DNA of 64,000 bases from Rhodoblastus sp963704565 (GCA_963704565.1 OY969917.1:992001-1056000); one strand, 5' to 3'. Positions 36,727-46,053 are shown, counted from the first letter of the stretch. Program-made: numbers and translations. The notes: a model not told the origin generated them from the sequence alone.

Positions 36727-36782
36727 GTTTTCCTCCTCGCAGCGAATTCTCAATGCGGCCTCCGCGCCGCACGCGCAATTTC

Positions 36783-37685
36783 CTAAATTGCTACCATATC
36801 TGCGCCATAAAGGCGCTGCATTTCCGCAATGTCGTCGAGCGTGGGCAGGCCGGATTCATTGCCCAGATGCTGGACCTTGAAGGCGGAGGCGGCGCGGGCG
36901 AAATCGAAATGATCGGCCCAGCGCGCGGTGCGGTTGCGCAGGAAGGACGCGAGATAGGCGCCGTGGAACACGTCGCCGGCGCCGGAGGTGTCGATGACCT
37001 TTTCGGACGGCACGAGAAGCGCCGGCATGCGCGAAATCAGCCCGTTCTCGTCGCTCCACAGCAGGCCGCGCTCGCCCTCGGTGACCGCCGCGATCCTGAC
37101 TCCGCGCGAGGCGAGATAGCTCAAGGTTTCGAGCGGCGTCAGCTTGAGTTCGGCGCAAAAGGCCTCGGCGACCACCGCGACATCGATATGATGCAGCACT
37201 TCCTCGGTATTGGCGCGTAGCGCGCCGGCGTCCAGCGAGGTCAGCAGGCCCTTTTCGCGAAAAACCTTGGCGTAATAGAGCGCGGCGTCGGCCTGATGGC
37301 CGTCGAGATGCAAAGCCTCATAGGTCGACACGTCGAGCTTCATGAACGGACGCAGGTAATGCGCGTCGCGGGCGCGCAGGATCGCGCGCTTGTGGGCATG
37401 GGGCAGGACGAAGGACAGCGAGGAGCGCGCCACCTTGCGCGGATAGATCGACACGCCATATTTATGCGCCATCTCCCAGAACATCTGGCCGAGCCAGTCG
37501 TCGGACATGGTGGTGAGGAGGTCGGTCTGGACGCCCAGCCGGGCGCAGGCGAAGGCGGCCGTGACCGCATTGCCGCCGAAGGAGACGGCGTAATCCTTCG
37601 CCACGGCTTTCTCGTCGCCGGCAGGCATGCGGTCGGCGACCATGGTCACGTCGATATAGGAATGTCCTACGAAAAGGGCGGTCAA
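36783..37685 (-). CDS. PfkB-family carbohydrate/nucleoside kinase
   Basis: Ribokinase-fold sugar kinase, 300 residues. SFGGNAVTAAFACARLG near the N-terminus is the first PfkB signature region, and DTSGAGDVFHGAYLA is the second, with the catalytic aspartate and anion-hole glycines. Substrate cannot be assigned, though the ribokinase/sulfofructose-kinase branch is possible. It is divergent from the nitroreductase gene and stands alone without a transporter. Confidence 0.88.
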   Translation of the reverse strand: MTALFVGHSYIDVTMVADRMPAGDEKAVAKDYAVSFGGNAVTAAFACARLGVQTDLLTTMSDDWLGQMFWEMAHKYGVSIYPRKVARSSLSFVLPHAHKRAILRARDAHYLRPFMKLDVSTYEALHLDGHQADAALYYAKVFREKGLLTSLDAGALRANTEEVLHHIDVAVVAEAFCAELKLTPLETLSYLASRGVRIAAVTEGERGLLWSDENGLISRMPALLVPSEKVIDTSGAGDVFHGAYLASFLRNRTARWADHFDFARAASAFKVQHLGNESGLPTLDDIAEMQRLYGADMVAI

Positions 37686-37798
37686 GGCGATCTCGCGAGT
37701 CGGGGTGGCTTTCCCGCCGATTAAATTACAAAATCGCCCGTCTGTCTGCCGGCCTTCTCCGGCGCGTATCGAATGTCGGAAACCACCGAAAGCTTTTC

Positions 37799-38434
37799 AT
37801 GTCCAAGCCCGATCCCTCGCTCGTCTCTCTCGTCTCGCAAGCCGGCGAACGCGCCGCCGCGACGCCGGTCTCGTCCTTGTTCATCGGCCGCTGGTCGTCG
37901 CGCGCCATGACCGGCGAGCCGATCCCCGACGACATCCTGTTCGCCCTGTTCGAAGCCGCGCGCTATGCGCCGTCGAGCCGTAATTCGCAGCCCTGGCGCT
38001 TCGCCTACGCCCGCCGCGGCGAGCCGGATTTCGCGATCTTTCTCGCCAGCCTGAGCGACAAGAACAGGGAATGGGCGCGCCACGCCTCCGCTTTGGTCGC
38101 CGTCGCCAGCAAGGCCGTCTATACGCTTGAAGGCTCGGCGGAAAGGCATGTTTCGCGCTCGGCGTCCTTCGACACGGGCGCCGCCTGGGCGAGCCTCGCC
38201 CTGCAGGCCGAGCTTCTGGGCTGGAGCACGCGCGCCATGGGCGCCTTCGACGGCGATCTCGCCCGCGCCGCGACCCAGGCGCCGGATTTCTTGAAAATCG
38301 AAGTCATCGTCGCCATCGGCAGGCGCGGCAACTCGTCGCTGCTGCCGGAGGCCCACCGGCCGTCGGAAAAGCCGAACCCGCGCAAGGCCTTGGGCGAAAT
38401 CGTCTTCGCCGGCGGCTTTCCCGCCGATTGCTGA
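37799..38434 (+). CDS. Nitroreductase-family flavoprotein
   Basis: FMN-dependent oxidoreductase fold, 211 residues. RWSSRAMTGEPIPDD and ARYAPSSRNSQPWRF are the N-terminal FMN-binding blocks; DTGAAWASLALQAELLGW is the conserved central helix. The physiological substrate is unknown. It is 18 bases from queE and reads in the same direction, so they are likely cotranscribed. Confidence 0.9.
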   Translation: MSKPDPSLVSLVSQAGERAAATPVSSLFIGRWSSRAMTGEPIPDDILFALFEAARYAPSSRNSQPWRFAYARRGEPDFAIFLASLSDKNREWARHASALVAVASKAVYTLEGSAERHVSRSASFDTGAAWASLALQAELLGWSTRAMGAFDGDLARAATQAPDFLKIEVIVAIGRRGNSSLLPEAHRPSEKPNPRKALGEIVFAGGFPADC

Positions 38435-38452
38435 AAAAGGCGAGGGCGCGTC

Positions 38453-39085
38453 TTGGCCTATAGCGTCAAGGAAATCTTCAAGACCCTCCAGGGCGAGGGC
38501 GGGCAGGCGGGGCGCGTGGCGGTGTTCTGCCGCTTCGCCGGCTGCAATCTGTGGAGCGGGCGCGAGGAAGACCGCGCCGACGCGGCTTGCGATTTCTGCG
38601 ACACCGATTTCGTAGGAACAGATGGGGAAAACGGCGGAAAATTCGCCGACGCCCCGGCGCTCGCCCGTCGTCTCGCCGAAATCTGGGGCGAGGGCCGGGA
38701 GGGACGCTGCGTGGTCTTCACCGGCGGCGAGCCTTTGTTGCAGGTCGACGCCGCGCTGATCGAAGCGGCGAAAAGGGAAGGTTTTTTCGTCGCGGTCGAG
38801 AGCAATGGCGCCATGGCGCCGCCGCCGGGGATCGACTGGCTTTGCGTCAGCCCGAAGGCCGGGGTGGAATTGGCCGCGCGCGCAGGCCAGGAGCTGAAAC
38901 TGGTCTTTCCTCAGCGCAGCCTCGATCCGCGCGCCTTCGAGGCGCTCGACTTCGAGCGTTTCTTCATCCAGCCGATGGACGGGCCGGACCGCGCGCGGAA
39001 CGTACAGGCCGCGATCGCCTTCTGCCGCGCCCATCCGCGTTGGCGCCTGAGCCTCCAGACCCACAAGATGATAGGGATTCCGTAG
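38453..39085 (+). CDS. queE: 7-carboxy-7-deazaguanine synthase
   Basis: Radical-SAM enzyme making the 7-deazapurine core for queuosine. A TTG start with GAGGG upstream gives AYSVKEIFKTLQGEGGQAGR, the normal N-terminus. The cluster cysteines are in CNLW and CDFCD: the spacing is C-x14-C-x2-C, the extended form known from Burkholderia QueE, instead of Cx3Cx2C. FTGGEPLLQ follows. It is 210 residues. QueA is encoded at 2316; queC, queD and queF are not in the window. Confidence 0.93.
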   Translation: MAYSVKEIFKTLQGEGGQAGRVAVFCRFAGCNLWSGREEDRADAACDFCDTDFVGTDGENGGKFADAPALARRLAEIWGEGREGRCVVFTGGEPLLQVDAALIEAAKREGFFVAVESNGAMAPPPGIDWLCVSPKAGVELAARAGQELKLVFPQRSLDPRAFEALDFERFFIQPMDGPDRARNVQAAIAFCRAHPRWRLSLQTHKMIGIP

Positions 39086-39293
39086 GACGCTGTGGCATAA
39101 ATGCAATTGCCGTGGAAAAAGAACCGTCCCGGCCCGTGAATCGATAAGGAATTGATTTGAAACAAGGCAAGCGTCGCGCAAGATGAAAATGCTCCGTTTT
39201 GGCTATGGTTCCGCGCGAATCGTGGCGCGCGGGTTGCGGCGTGTGTCGATTTCCTTGTTTTCGATTCGCTTGTGACGTCTGGAGGCGTTGACG

Positions 39294-40688
39294 GTGAAAC
39301 ATCGCAAATGGGCGCGTTTCCTGGGGTTGAGCGTCGCCAGCGCGGCGTCTTTGTGTCTTGGCGCTTTCCTGTCCTACGAAGCCGCCATGCAGCAGGGGCC
39401 GGCGTCCGAACCGGCGATTCAGGCCGCGGCGGGGCAGGGGGCCGTCGCGCCAGCGGCTGTCGCACAAATTGCCGCCGCGCAAACTCCCGCCTCACCCTTG
39501 CCGCAAAAGCTGGCCGAACAAACGCCTGTCTCGCAGGCCGAGCCCGCGCCCATTTCCACGCCCGTTCCGACTTCCGCGCCGTCGAGCGGTCCGATCGTCG
39601 CCAGCCTCGACTCCGATGCGCCGCCGGTTTTTTCCGTGGCGACCGCCTTGAACATGCCGAGCGATCCGCGCGGCGACGCTGATGCGGGGCCGATTCAGGC
39701 GTCGCTTCCGTCCGCCGACGCGGCGACGGCCAATCCCGAGCCGCTTCCGCCCGAGCCCGAACAGGCCGCGACCGGCGACGACCTCTTTCATGGCAAGCCC
39801 GCGCCCCTGCCGCCGTCGCGTCCGACGTCGAGCGCCGGCAATCTGCCGCCGACGCCGCCCATTCCCGGGCAGGGGCCCGCGCCGGTCGTTTCGGCGCCGG
39901 CTTCCGCTCCGCAACAGGCTGGACTTTCAAGCTTCGCCAACGCCCTTGCCGCCATCACCTCGTCGGTGGGCGGGGCCAATTCCGCTCTGTCGCCCGCCGA
40001 AACGGAGCCCACGCCGCCGCAGGTCGCCGCCGGCGGCTTCAAGATGGGCGCGCCCGTCTATATCCGCATTTTCAAGAAGGAATCCGTGCTTGAACTGTGG
40101 ATGAAGCGCGGCGGCAGCTACGCCCTTTACAAAAGTTTCCCTGTCTGTCGCTGGTCGGGCGGACTCGGACCCAAGCTGCGCTATGCGGATTACCAATCTC
40201 CCGAAGGCTTTTACGAAATTTCCGCTCACCAGCTGAACCCCCATTCGCATTATCATCTCGCGCTCAATCTCGGCTATCCCAACGCCTATGACCGGCGCCA
40301 CGGGGCCACGGGCGACGCCGTCATGATCCACGGCGATTGCAAGTCCGTTGGCTGTTTCGCCATGACCGACGCCGGGATCGACCAGATCTACCCGATCGTG
40401 GCGGCGGCCCTGCGCGATGGCGAGCGCGAGGTGCCGGTGCATATCTTCCCGTTCCGCATGACCGATCAGGCGATCGCGCGCGTGAGCGCGCCGCCTTCGG
40501 CGCTGCTCTCCTTCCTCTCGCAGGAAAATGCGCGGCCCCATCGCGACTGGTCGGCCTTCTGGCATAACCTCAAGGAAGGCTACGACCTGTTCGAGCGCAC
40601 TCATGAGCCGCCCATGGCCTATGCCTGCGGCGACCGCTATGAATTCGGCGACGCCGGCCGTTCCTGCACGCGCATCGCCGGCTGGTGA
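39294..40688 (+). CDS. L,D-transpeptidase family protein (YkuD/ErfK type)
   Basis: Cell-wall cross-linking or protein-anchoring enzyme. The GTG at 39294 is preferred to the TTG at 39288 because GGAGG (39281-39285) is then at normal spacing. Residues 1-30 form a membrane anchor or signal, about 200 residues of Pro/Ala-rich linker follow, then the catalytic domain with the active-site block MIHGDCKSVGCFAM (nucleophile C354). It is 464 residues. The long disordered linker would span the periplasm to peptidoglycan. A palindrome starts at the last base of the stop codon. Confidence 0.9.
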   Translation: MKHRKWARFLGLSVASAASLCLGAFLSYEAAMQQGPASEPAIQAAAGQGAVAPAAVAQIAAAQTPASPLPQKLAEQTPVSQAEPAPISTPVPTSAPSSGPIVASLDSDAPPVFSVATALNMPSDPRGDADAGPIQASLPSADAATANPEPLPPEPEQAATGDDLFHGKPAPLPPSRPTSSAGNLPPTPPIPGQGPAPVVSAPASAPQQAGLSSFANALAAITSSVGGANSALSPAETEPTPPQVAAGGFKMGAPVYIRIFKKESVLELWMKRGGSYALYKSFPVCRWSGGLGPKLRYADYQSPEGFYEISAHQLNPHSHYHLALNLGYPNAYDRRHGATGDAVMIHGDCKSVGCFAMTDAGIDQIYPIVAAALRDGEREVPVHIFPFRMTDQAIARVSAPPSALLSFLSQENARPHRDWSAFWHNLKEGYDLFERTHEPPMAYACGDRYEFGDAGRSCTRIAGW

Positions 40689-40717
40689 TGTGAATTCCGC
40701 AGGTGCGGAATTCACAT
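40688..40717. repeat. Perfect 14-bp inverted repeat with two-base loop
   Basis: ATGTGAATTCCGCA, GG, TGCGGAATTCACAT. It begins with the last base of the L,D-transpeptidase stop codon. There is no T-run, so it is more likely an mRNA 3'-end stabilising hairpin or a protein-binding palindrome than a classic terminator. Confidence 0.7.
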
Positions 40718-40747
40718 TCCGCTGGGGCGAAACTCCCTTCCCGACTT

Positions 40748-40845
40748 AGAGCCTTTTCCGTTCCTTCGGAATCGGAAGAAGTCTATAATTCGTTGTTTTA
40801 ACGCATATTCTTGCCCAAAAAGTCTGCAACTTTTTGGGAATATGC
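40748..40845. repeat. RIME-like intergenic repeat of Rhizobiales type
   Basis: Begins AGAGCCTTTTCCG with a degenerate palindrome, then TTGTTTTAACGCAT, then a second hairpin (GCATATTC..CCCAAAAAGT / ACTTTTTGGG.AATATGC). This order of two palindromes joined by a TTGTTTTRACGCAT linker matches RIME-type elements scattered in Rhizobiales genomes. The rest of 40689-41027 holds no gene I can support. Confidence 0.6.
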
Positions 40846-41027
40846 CGTAAAGGGTTTTCGCGCCATGGCGTGGCCGCGGATCGCATGGCGGTCTTGCGGA
40901 AACCGCATGATACGACTTACCGGTAGTGGCGGGGCTCTCCGTCCGCAGCTACCATCCTGCCGCCCGCGAGTCGTTCGGACGCGCGGATTAAGACTCTTGG
41001 CAAAACTATTGGATTGAGGACGGCGCG

Positions 41028-41318
41028 ATGGCCATCGTCGGCATCTGGAAACTCACCCTGCACACGCCTTTCGGCGTCCAGACCCCCTCGCTGCGGATCA
41101 ACACCGACGGCACAGGCGGGTTGATTTCGCTGATCGGCGAGGCGCCGCTCCACGATCTTCAGGTCACCGAGGACAGCGCCGAATTCACCGCGCATGTCCC
41201 GACGCCGATGGGCAGTTTCGCGATCGGATTCAGCGTCAAGGCCGATGGCGACGCGCTTGCCGGCACCTTCACCTCGCCGCTCGGCGCGACGGAATTTTCC
41301 GGCCAGCGCGAGGCGTGA
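41028..41318 (+). CDS. Small beta-rich protein, unknown
   Basis: A 96-residue protein without signal peptide. The alternating pattern (GIWKLTLHTPFGVQTPSLRI, later AGTFTSPLGATEFSGQ) suggests a small beta sandwich or lipocalin-like fold, as in uncharacterised proteins of this size in alphaproteobacteria. GAGGACGGCG precedes the ATG. Function unknown. It ends five bases before a strong hairpin shared with the convergent hydrolase. Confidence 0.7.
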   Translation: MAIVGIWKLTLHTPFGVQTPSLRINTDGTGGLISLIGEAPLHDLQVTEDSAEFTAHVPTPMGSFAIGFSVKADGDALAGTFTSPLGATEFSGQREA

Positions 41319-41323
41319 GGGTC

Positions 41324-41373
41324 AGGGCCTGTGGACACTTGTCCCGCCGCCGAAACAAGTGTCCACAGGCCCT
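41324..41373. terminator. 19-bp perfect hairpin between convergent genes
   Basis: Arms AGGGCCTGTGGACACTTGT and its exact complement, 12-base loop. It lies between the small beta-rich gene and the minus-strand hydrolase, whose stop codon (41372-41374) overlaps its right foot. No T-run, so probably a bidirectional terminator of imperfect type or an inserted palindrome. Confidence 0.65.
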
Positions 41374-42256
41374 AGGGCGCGGCCTCGATCTCGTCGATGA
41401 ATTCCGCGATCCGTTCGAGCGTCGGCAAATCGAGCAGCAACGGCGCATGGCCCTGGCCTGACGCGACAAAAGTCTGGCACAAAGGATTGCGCGCCGCCAT
41501 TTCCGCATGGACTTCAGGGGTCAGGACATCTGAGAACTCGCCGCGCAGCGCCAGTATCGGCGCGTTGACGGCGACGAATTGCGGCCAGAAGTCCGGCAGA
41601 GGCGCTTCGGGGTCAAAACTTTCCAACGTCCGCGCGAGTTGCGGGTCATAGGAAAGGCGCAACCGCTCCGGCGTGGCGTTCAACGAATTCTGTGCAAAGA
41701 ACCGCCAATGCTCGTCGGGCACGGCGGGATAAAAGGGGCCCAAAATTTGCTTATAATAGGCGACGGCCTCGTCGATATTGCGAAGCAGCGGCAGCTGGCC
41801 GAGGTAGCCTTTAATCCGCAGCAGGCCTGCGGGATTGAGTTGCGGGCCGACGTCGTTAAGCACCATGGCTTTGACCAGACCTGCCCGCGCGCCGGAAAGC
41901 GTCAAGGCGTGAAGACCGCCGCGCGACAGGCCGACGAAAATCGCGGAACTTATGCCAAGCCCCTCCAGTACGGCGAGAATGTCGGCGAATTCGGTGGGAA
42001 AATCATAATGGCGCCAATCGGGATCCCAATCCGACCCGCCGCGCCCGCGGTAGTCGAGGCTGACCACCCGCCAATTCGCGCGTGCGCTCAGGAAGCTGCC
42101 CAGAACCACGAAATCGCGGGCCGGCCGGGTCAGGCCGGGCAGGCAGACGACGGGCGTCGCCTTATTTTCCCGGCCGGACCCGTCGTCCTGGACCAAGGCG
42201 TGAAGGTTGAGACCGTCGCTGGATTGGAAAAAAAGGCTTTGCAGTTTTCCGCTCAT
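41372..42256 (-). CDS. Alpha/beta-fold hydrolase
   Basis: A 294-residue alpha/beta hydrolase. The ATG at 42256 has GAGGAGG eight bases upstream. CLPGLTRPARDF holds the oxyanion-hole region, DYRGRGGSD the conserved loop, GLSRGGLHAL the nucleophile Ser, and GQGHAPLLLD the catalytic His. Substrate unknown; the PGLTR/DYRGRG pattern resembles esterases and haloperoxidase-like enzymes of Rhizobiales. It ends inside a hairpin. SmpB and DapA follow upstream on the same strand. Confidence 0.88.
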   Translation of the reverse strand: MSGKLQSLFFQSSDGLNLHALVQDDGSGRENKATPVVCLPGLTRPARDFVVLGSFLSARANWRVVSLDYRGRGGSDWDPDWRHYDFPTEFADILAVLEGLGISSAIFVGLSRGGLHALTLSGARAGLVKAMVLNDVGPQLNPAGLLRIKGYLGQLPLLRNIDEAVAYYKQILGPFYPAVPDEHWRFFAQNSLNATPERLRLSYDPQLARTLESFDPEAPLPDFWPQFVAVNAPILALRGEFSDVLTPEVHAEMAARNPLCQTFVASGQGHAPLLLDLPTLERIAEFIDEIEAAP

Positions 42257-42308
42257 CAATGGCGCCTCCTCGAATTTTCACGGGCGGACGACGCGGAGCG
42301 CGCCTATC

Positions 42309-42785
42309 TCAGTCGCCCCGCTTCAAAAGCCGGCTTTTCTCGCGGTTCCAGTCGCGTGTCTTTTCGGTTTCGCGCTTGTCGTGGGCCTGCTTGCCGCGCG
42401 CCAGCGCGATCTCGATCTTGGCGCGCCCGCGATCGTTGAAATAGAGCTTGAGGGGCACGATAGTCATGCCTTCCCGCTCCACGCCGCGCGCCAGTTTGGC
42501 GATTTCGCGGTGCTTGAGCAGGAGTTTGCGCAGGCGCTTCGGTTCGTGGTTGAAGCGGTTGCCGGCGAAATATTCGGGAATATTGGCGTTCACCAGCCAG
42601 ATTTCGCCGTTCTTGTCCACGCTGGCGTAGGATTCGGCAATAGTTGAGTGGCCGGTGCGCAGGCTTTTCACCTCGGTGCCGGTCAAGGCGATCCCGGCTT
42701 CGAAGGCCTCGCCGATTTCATAGTGGTAGCGCGCCTTGCGATTGTCGGCGACGATCTTGAAATTGGATTTCGGTTGTTCCGCCAC
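42309..42785 (-). CDS. smpB: SsrA (tmRNA)-binding protein SmpB
   Basis: Partner of tmRNA in rescuing stalled ribosomes. 158 residues. NRKARYHYEI, AGIALTGTEVKSLR, ANIPEY and the basic tail with KRETEKTRDWNREKSRLLKR are all diagnostic. It lies downstream of dapA on the same strand, a common alphaproteobacterial order. The tmRNA gene itself was not found in the window. Confidence 0.97.
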   Translation of the reverse strand: MAEQPKSNFKIVADNRKARYHYEIGEAFEAGIALTGTEVKSLRTGHSTIAESYASVDKNGEIWLVNANIPEYFAGNRFNHEPKRLRKLLLKHREIAKLARGVEREGMTIVPLKLYFNDRGRAKIEIALARGKQAHDKRETEKTRDWNREKSRLLKRGD

Positions 42786-42860
42786 TTGTCGCCGGGTGGT
42801 CCCGCTCCATTCTTTATCAACGATCGCGACCTGTCGCGATCGAGAATCCCTCGCATCGGC

Positions 42861-43757
42861 TCAGGCGGAAAGCACGCCGGCGTAAATCATGGCGGCGCGG
42901 ATCGCCTCGCGCGTCTTGTCGCTCGAGGAGACCAGAGGCAGGCGCACTTCCTCCGACGCCTTGCCGAGCAGCGAAAGCCCGCTCTTGGCGCCGGTGACTC
43001 CCGCCTCCAGGAAGGTCGCGGCGTGCAGCGGCGTGAGCTTGTCCTGGAGCGTCAGGGCCTTGGCGTAATCGCCGGCTGCGGCCGCGTTCCACAGATCGGC
43101 GCAGGGGCGCGGGGCGGCGTTGGAGACCACCGAAATGCACCCGGTCGCGCCCGCCGCGAAGCAGGCGAGGGCGGTCATGTCGTCGCCGGAAAATTGCAAA
43201 AATTCCGGCCCCATGGCGTGGCGCTGCATCGAAATGCGCGCGACATTGCCGGTGGCGTCCTTGACCCCGATGATGTTGCGCAATTCGCCATGGCAGCGCT
43301 TCATCGTCTCCACCGACATGTCGATCACCGAGCGCGGCGGGATGTTGTAGATCACGATCGGAATGCCGATCGCCGCGTCGATCGCCTTGAAATGCCGGAA
43401 CAGGCCTTCCTGACTGGGCTTGTTGTAATAGGGCGTCACCACCAGCACCGCGTCGGCGCCGGCCTTTTCGGCATGGACGGCGAGGTCGATCGCCTCGGCC
43501 GTATTGTTCGACCCGGCGCCCGCGATCACCGGGACGCGGCCCTTGGCTTCGGCGACCGCGATCTCGACCACGCGCTTGTGCTCATGATGGGAGAGGGTGG
43601 GGCTTTCGCCGGTGGTGCCGACGGGAACCAGGCCGTGAATGCCGCTGGCGATCTGCCAGTCGATCAGGGCGCGAAAGGCGGCCTCGTCGACGGCGCCCTG
43701 CTTGAAGGGCGTCACCAGCGCCGTCATCCACCCCCGAATTCGCTTTTCCGTCGCCAT
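42861..43757 (-). CDS. dapA: 4-hydroxy-tetrahydrodipicolinate synthase
   Basis: Condenses pyruvate and aspartate semialdehyde in the lysine/diaminopimelate pathway. 298 residues, TIM barrel. GTTGESPTLSHHEH is the pyruvate-binding block, VVTPYYNKPSQEGL carries the catalytic Tyr, and IIGVKDATGN the Schiff-base lysine. ALVTPFKQGAVDE at the N-terminus matches the family start. Transcribed with smpB. Confidence 0.96.
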   Translation of the reverse strand: MATEKRIRGWMTALVTPFKQGAVDEAAFRALIDWQIASGIHGLVPVGTTGESPTLSHHEHKRVVEIAVAEAKGRVPVIAGAGSNNTAEAIDLAVHAEKAGADAVLVVTPYYNKPSQEGLFRHFKAIDAAIGIPIVIYNIPPRSVIDMSVETMKRCHGELRNIIGVKDATGNVARISMQRHAMGPEFLQFSGDDMTALACFAAGATGCISVVSNAAPRPCADLWNAAAAGDYAKALTLQDKLTPLHAATFLEAGVTGAKSGLSLLGKASEEVRLPLVSSSDKTREAIRAAMIYAGVLSA

Positions 43758-43980
43758 CGCCTTGTTCCGTCCTGCCGCCGCCGCTTTGTCGCCCCACGAG
43801 CGCCTTTTTTGGCGGGCTATAAGCCTGGGCCACTCATAGCGGCTGATAAGGGCGACGAAAAGGGGCGCGTCAAGCTCCGCGTCGATGAAAAGGCGAATCG
43901 CGCCGCCCGATGTGGTTAACCCGTCGTTAATTTCCTCGGCGCAGGCTTAGGCTCTGACCGTGGGACAACAAGGCGTTTCG

Positions 43981-46053
43981 ATGCGGATATTGGGGCTGGA
44001 TCGCAGGAAAATGGGCGCGGCTTTCGTCGCGACCTGCTGTCTGACGATCCCTTATGTTCAGCATGCGCCGCGACGCATCGGCATTCCGTCGCTGCCGGTC
44101 TTTTTTCCGCCGCAGACGTCTCCCGCGCCGCAAGGCAAGGCTGACGCGGCCCCGCCCGCCGCGCCGGCGCATGACCTCTCCGGCGTCGCCGACGCCTTGC
44201 GTTATTACGGCGAAGGCGAGACGCTTTCGGGCGACGCGGCGCTGACCACCAAGGATCCGCTGGTTCGCGACGCCGTCGAATGGACTTTGGTGCGGCTCCA
44301 TCCCGACGAAGCGGGGCTGGAGCGCATCGCCGCCTTCCTGCGCGCCCATCCCGATTGGCCCGCCGCCCAATTGCGCAAGCGCGGCGAGGAGCTCGCGGCG
44401 TCCGAAGGCGCCAGGCCCGAGCGCGTCGCCGCTTATTTCGCCGAATTTCCGCCGACCACCCCGGTCGGCCGCCTCGCCCAGGCGGAACTCTGGCGCAACG
44501 ATCCAGCCCATTCGCAAGAAGCCGCGAAGATCGCCCGCGATCTGTGGCGCAACGCCGATCTCGGCGCGGCGCTGGAAAAGCGCCTGCTCAAGAATTTCTC
44601 CGGCGCGCTGTCCGCCGCCGACCGCATTTTCCGCGTCGACCGGCTGGTTCTGCGCGAACAATATGCGGAGGCCGCGCGCGCCGCCCAGATCGCCGGCAAG
44701 GACGGCCAGGGGCTTTTCCGCGCCGAGTCCGATCTCGCCCATGGCGCGCCCTGGGCCAAGGTTTTTCCACGCGCGCCCGCCGCGCTGCATAACGATGTCG
44801 GCCTGCTCTATTTGCGCATCCACGCCGCGCGCCACGCCGACCGTATCGACGAGGCGGCGGGCCTCATGCTGTCGGCGCCGCGCGACCCCGCCGTGCTGGC
44901 GAGCCCCGACGACTGGTGGGTCGAACGCCGGCTGATCGCCCGCAAATTTCTGGACATGGGCGACGCCCGGCGCGCTTTTCGCATCTGCGCCGAAGCCGCG
45001 CCGGCTTCCGAAGCCGCCAATGTCGAAGCCGAATTCACCGCGGGCTGGATCGCCTTGCGCTTCCTCGACGATCCCGCTCTGGCCGCGCCGCATTTCGACA
45101 AGCTGGTGGAAATCGCCCGCGCCCCCCATTCCGTCGCCCGCGCCGCCTATTGGCGGGGCCGCGTGGCCGAGGCCCGCGGCCAGGATCCCAAGCCCTTTTA
45201 CGCGCGCGCCGCCAATGAGACCGAAACCTTCTACGGTCAGGTCGCCCGCGCCAAGCTCGGCGAGGAGCCGGTGCTGCTGCGGCCGGCGCCGGAGCCGGCG
45301 TCGGGCGAGGCGCGCGCGGAGGTCGTGCGCGCGGCGGAACTGCTGTTCGATCTCGGCCAGAGCGACGCCGGGCGCCAGCTCGCGCTGGAAAGCGCCGCGA
45401 GTCTGACCGCGCCGGAGCAGATGGCGGCGCTGTCGCAATTGATCGAAGCGCGCGGCGACGCCCACACCGCCCTGACCGCCGGCAAGGCGGCGATGGGGCG
45501 CGGCCTCGCCATCGACAGCCTGGCTTTCCCGCTCAATGGCGTGCCGCATTATGACGAACTCGCCAAATCCGTCGGTCGTCCGGTGGTGCTGGCGATCGCG
45601 CGGCAGGAAAGCGCCTTCAGCGCCACGGCCAAATCGGGCGCCGGTGCCTTCGGCCTGATGCAGATGATCGAGCCCACGGCGCGCAAGGCGGCGCAAAGCG
45701 CGCGCATCGCTTTCGACGAGAACAAGCTGAAGAACGATCCCGCCTTCGGCGCCCAGCTCGGCGCCTTCCATCTCGGGCAATTGCTCGACGAATATCGCGG
45801 CAGCTACATCCTCGCCTTCGCCGCCTATAACGCCGGCGGCGCCAATGTCGGCGAATGGATCAAGCAATATGGCGATCCGCGCAATCCCAATGTCGATCCG
45901 ATCGACTGGATCGAGCGCATTCCCTTCACCGAAACCCGCTATTACGTCCAGAAAATCATCGAAAACCTGCACATCTATCGCGCGCGGCTCGACGATCCCG
46001 CGCCCGATCTCGTCACCGCCGATCTTCGCCAGACGGCCGTCGCGCGGAATTAA
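43981..46053 (+). CDS. Soluble lytic murein transglycosylase
   Basis: Slt70-type enzyme that cleaves peptidoglycan with 1,6-anhydro ends. From the ATG at 43981 (AAGG upstream; a GTG at 43960 is the alternative) it has 690 residues: an N-terminal anchor/signal, a long Ala-rich helical superhelix (U/L-type domain), and a C-terminal catalytic domain. ARQESAFSATAKSGAGAFG carries the catalytic Glu (about 543), followed by LMQM, AYNAGG and YVQKI. Its stop codon TAA lies in the left terminal repeat of the 46050-46317 element. Confidence 0.93.
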   Translation: MRILGLDRRKMGAAFVATCCLTIPYVQHAPRRIGIPSLPVFFPPQTSPAPQGKADAAPPAAPAHDLSGVADALRYYGEGETLSGDAALTTKDPLVRDAVEWTLVRLHPDEAGLERIAAFLRAHPDWPAAQLRKRGEELAASEGARPERVAAYFAEFPPTTPVGRLAQAELWRNDPAHSQEAAKIARDLWRNADLGAALEKRLLKNFSGALSAADRIFRVDRLVLREQYAEAARAAQIAGKDGQGLFRAESDLAHGAPWAKVFPRAPAALHNDVGLLYLRIHAARHADRIDEAAGLMLSAPRDPAVLASPDDWWVERRLIARKFLDMGDARRAFRICAEAAPASEAANVEAEFTAGWIALRFLDDPALAAPHFDKLVEIARAPHSVARAAYWRGRVAEARGQDPKPFYARAANETETFYGQVARAKLGEEPVLLRPAPEPASGEARAEVVRAAELLFDLGQSDAGRQLALESAASLTAPEQMAALSQLIEARGDAHTALTAGKAAMGRGLAIDSLAFPLNGVPHYDELAKSVGRPVVLAIARQESAFSATAKSGAGAFGLMQMIEPTARKAAQSARIAFDENKLKNDPAFGAQLGAFHLGQLLDEYRGSYILAFAAYNAGGANVGEWIKQYGDPRNPNVDPIDWIERIPFTETRYYVQKIIENLHIYRARLDDPAPDLVTADLRQTAVARN

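Noticed and set aside
42309..42785. tmRNA gene near smpB
   Set aside because: No tRNA-like acceptor ends or tag-coding region seen in the flanking sequence; ssrA is often unlinked.
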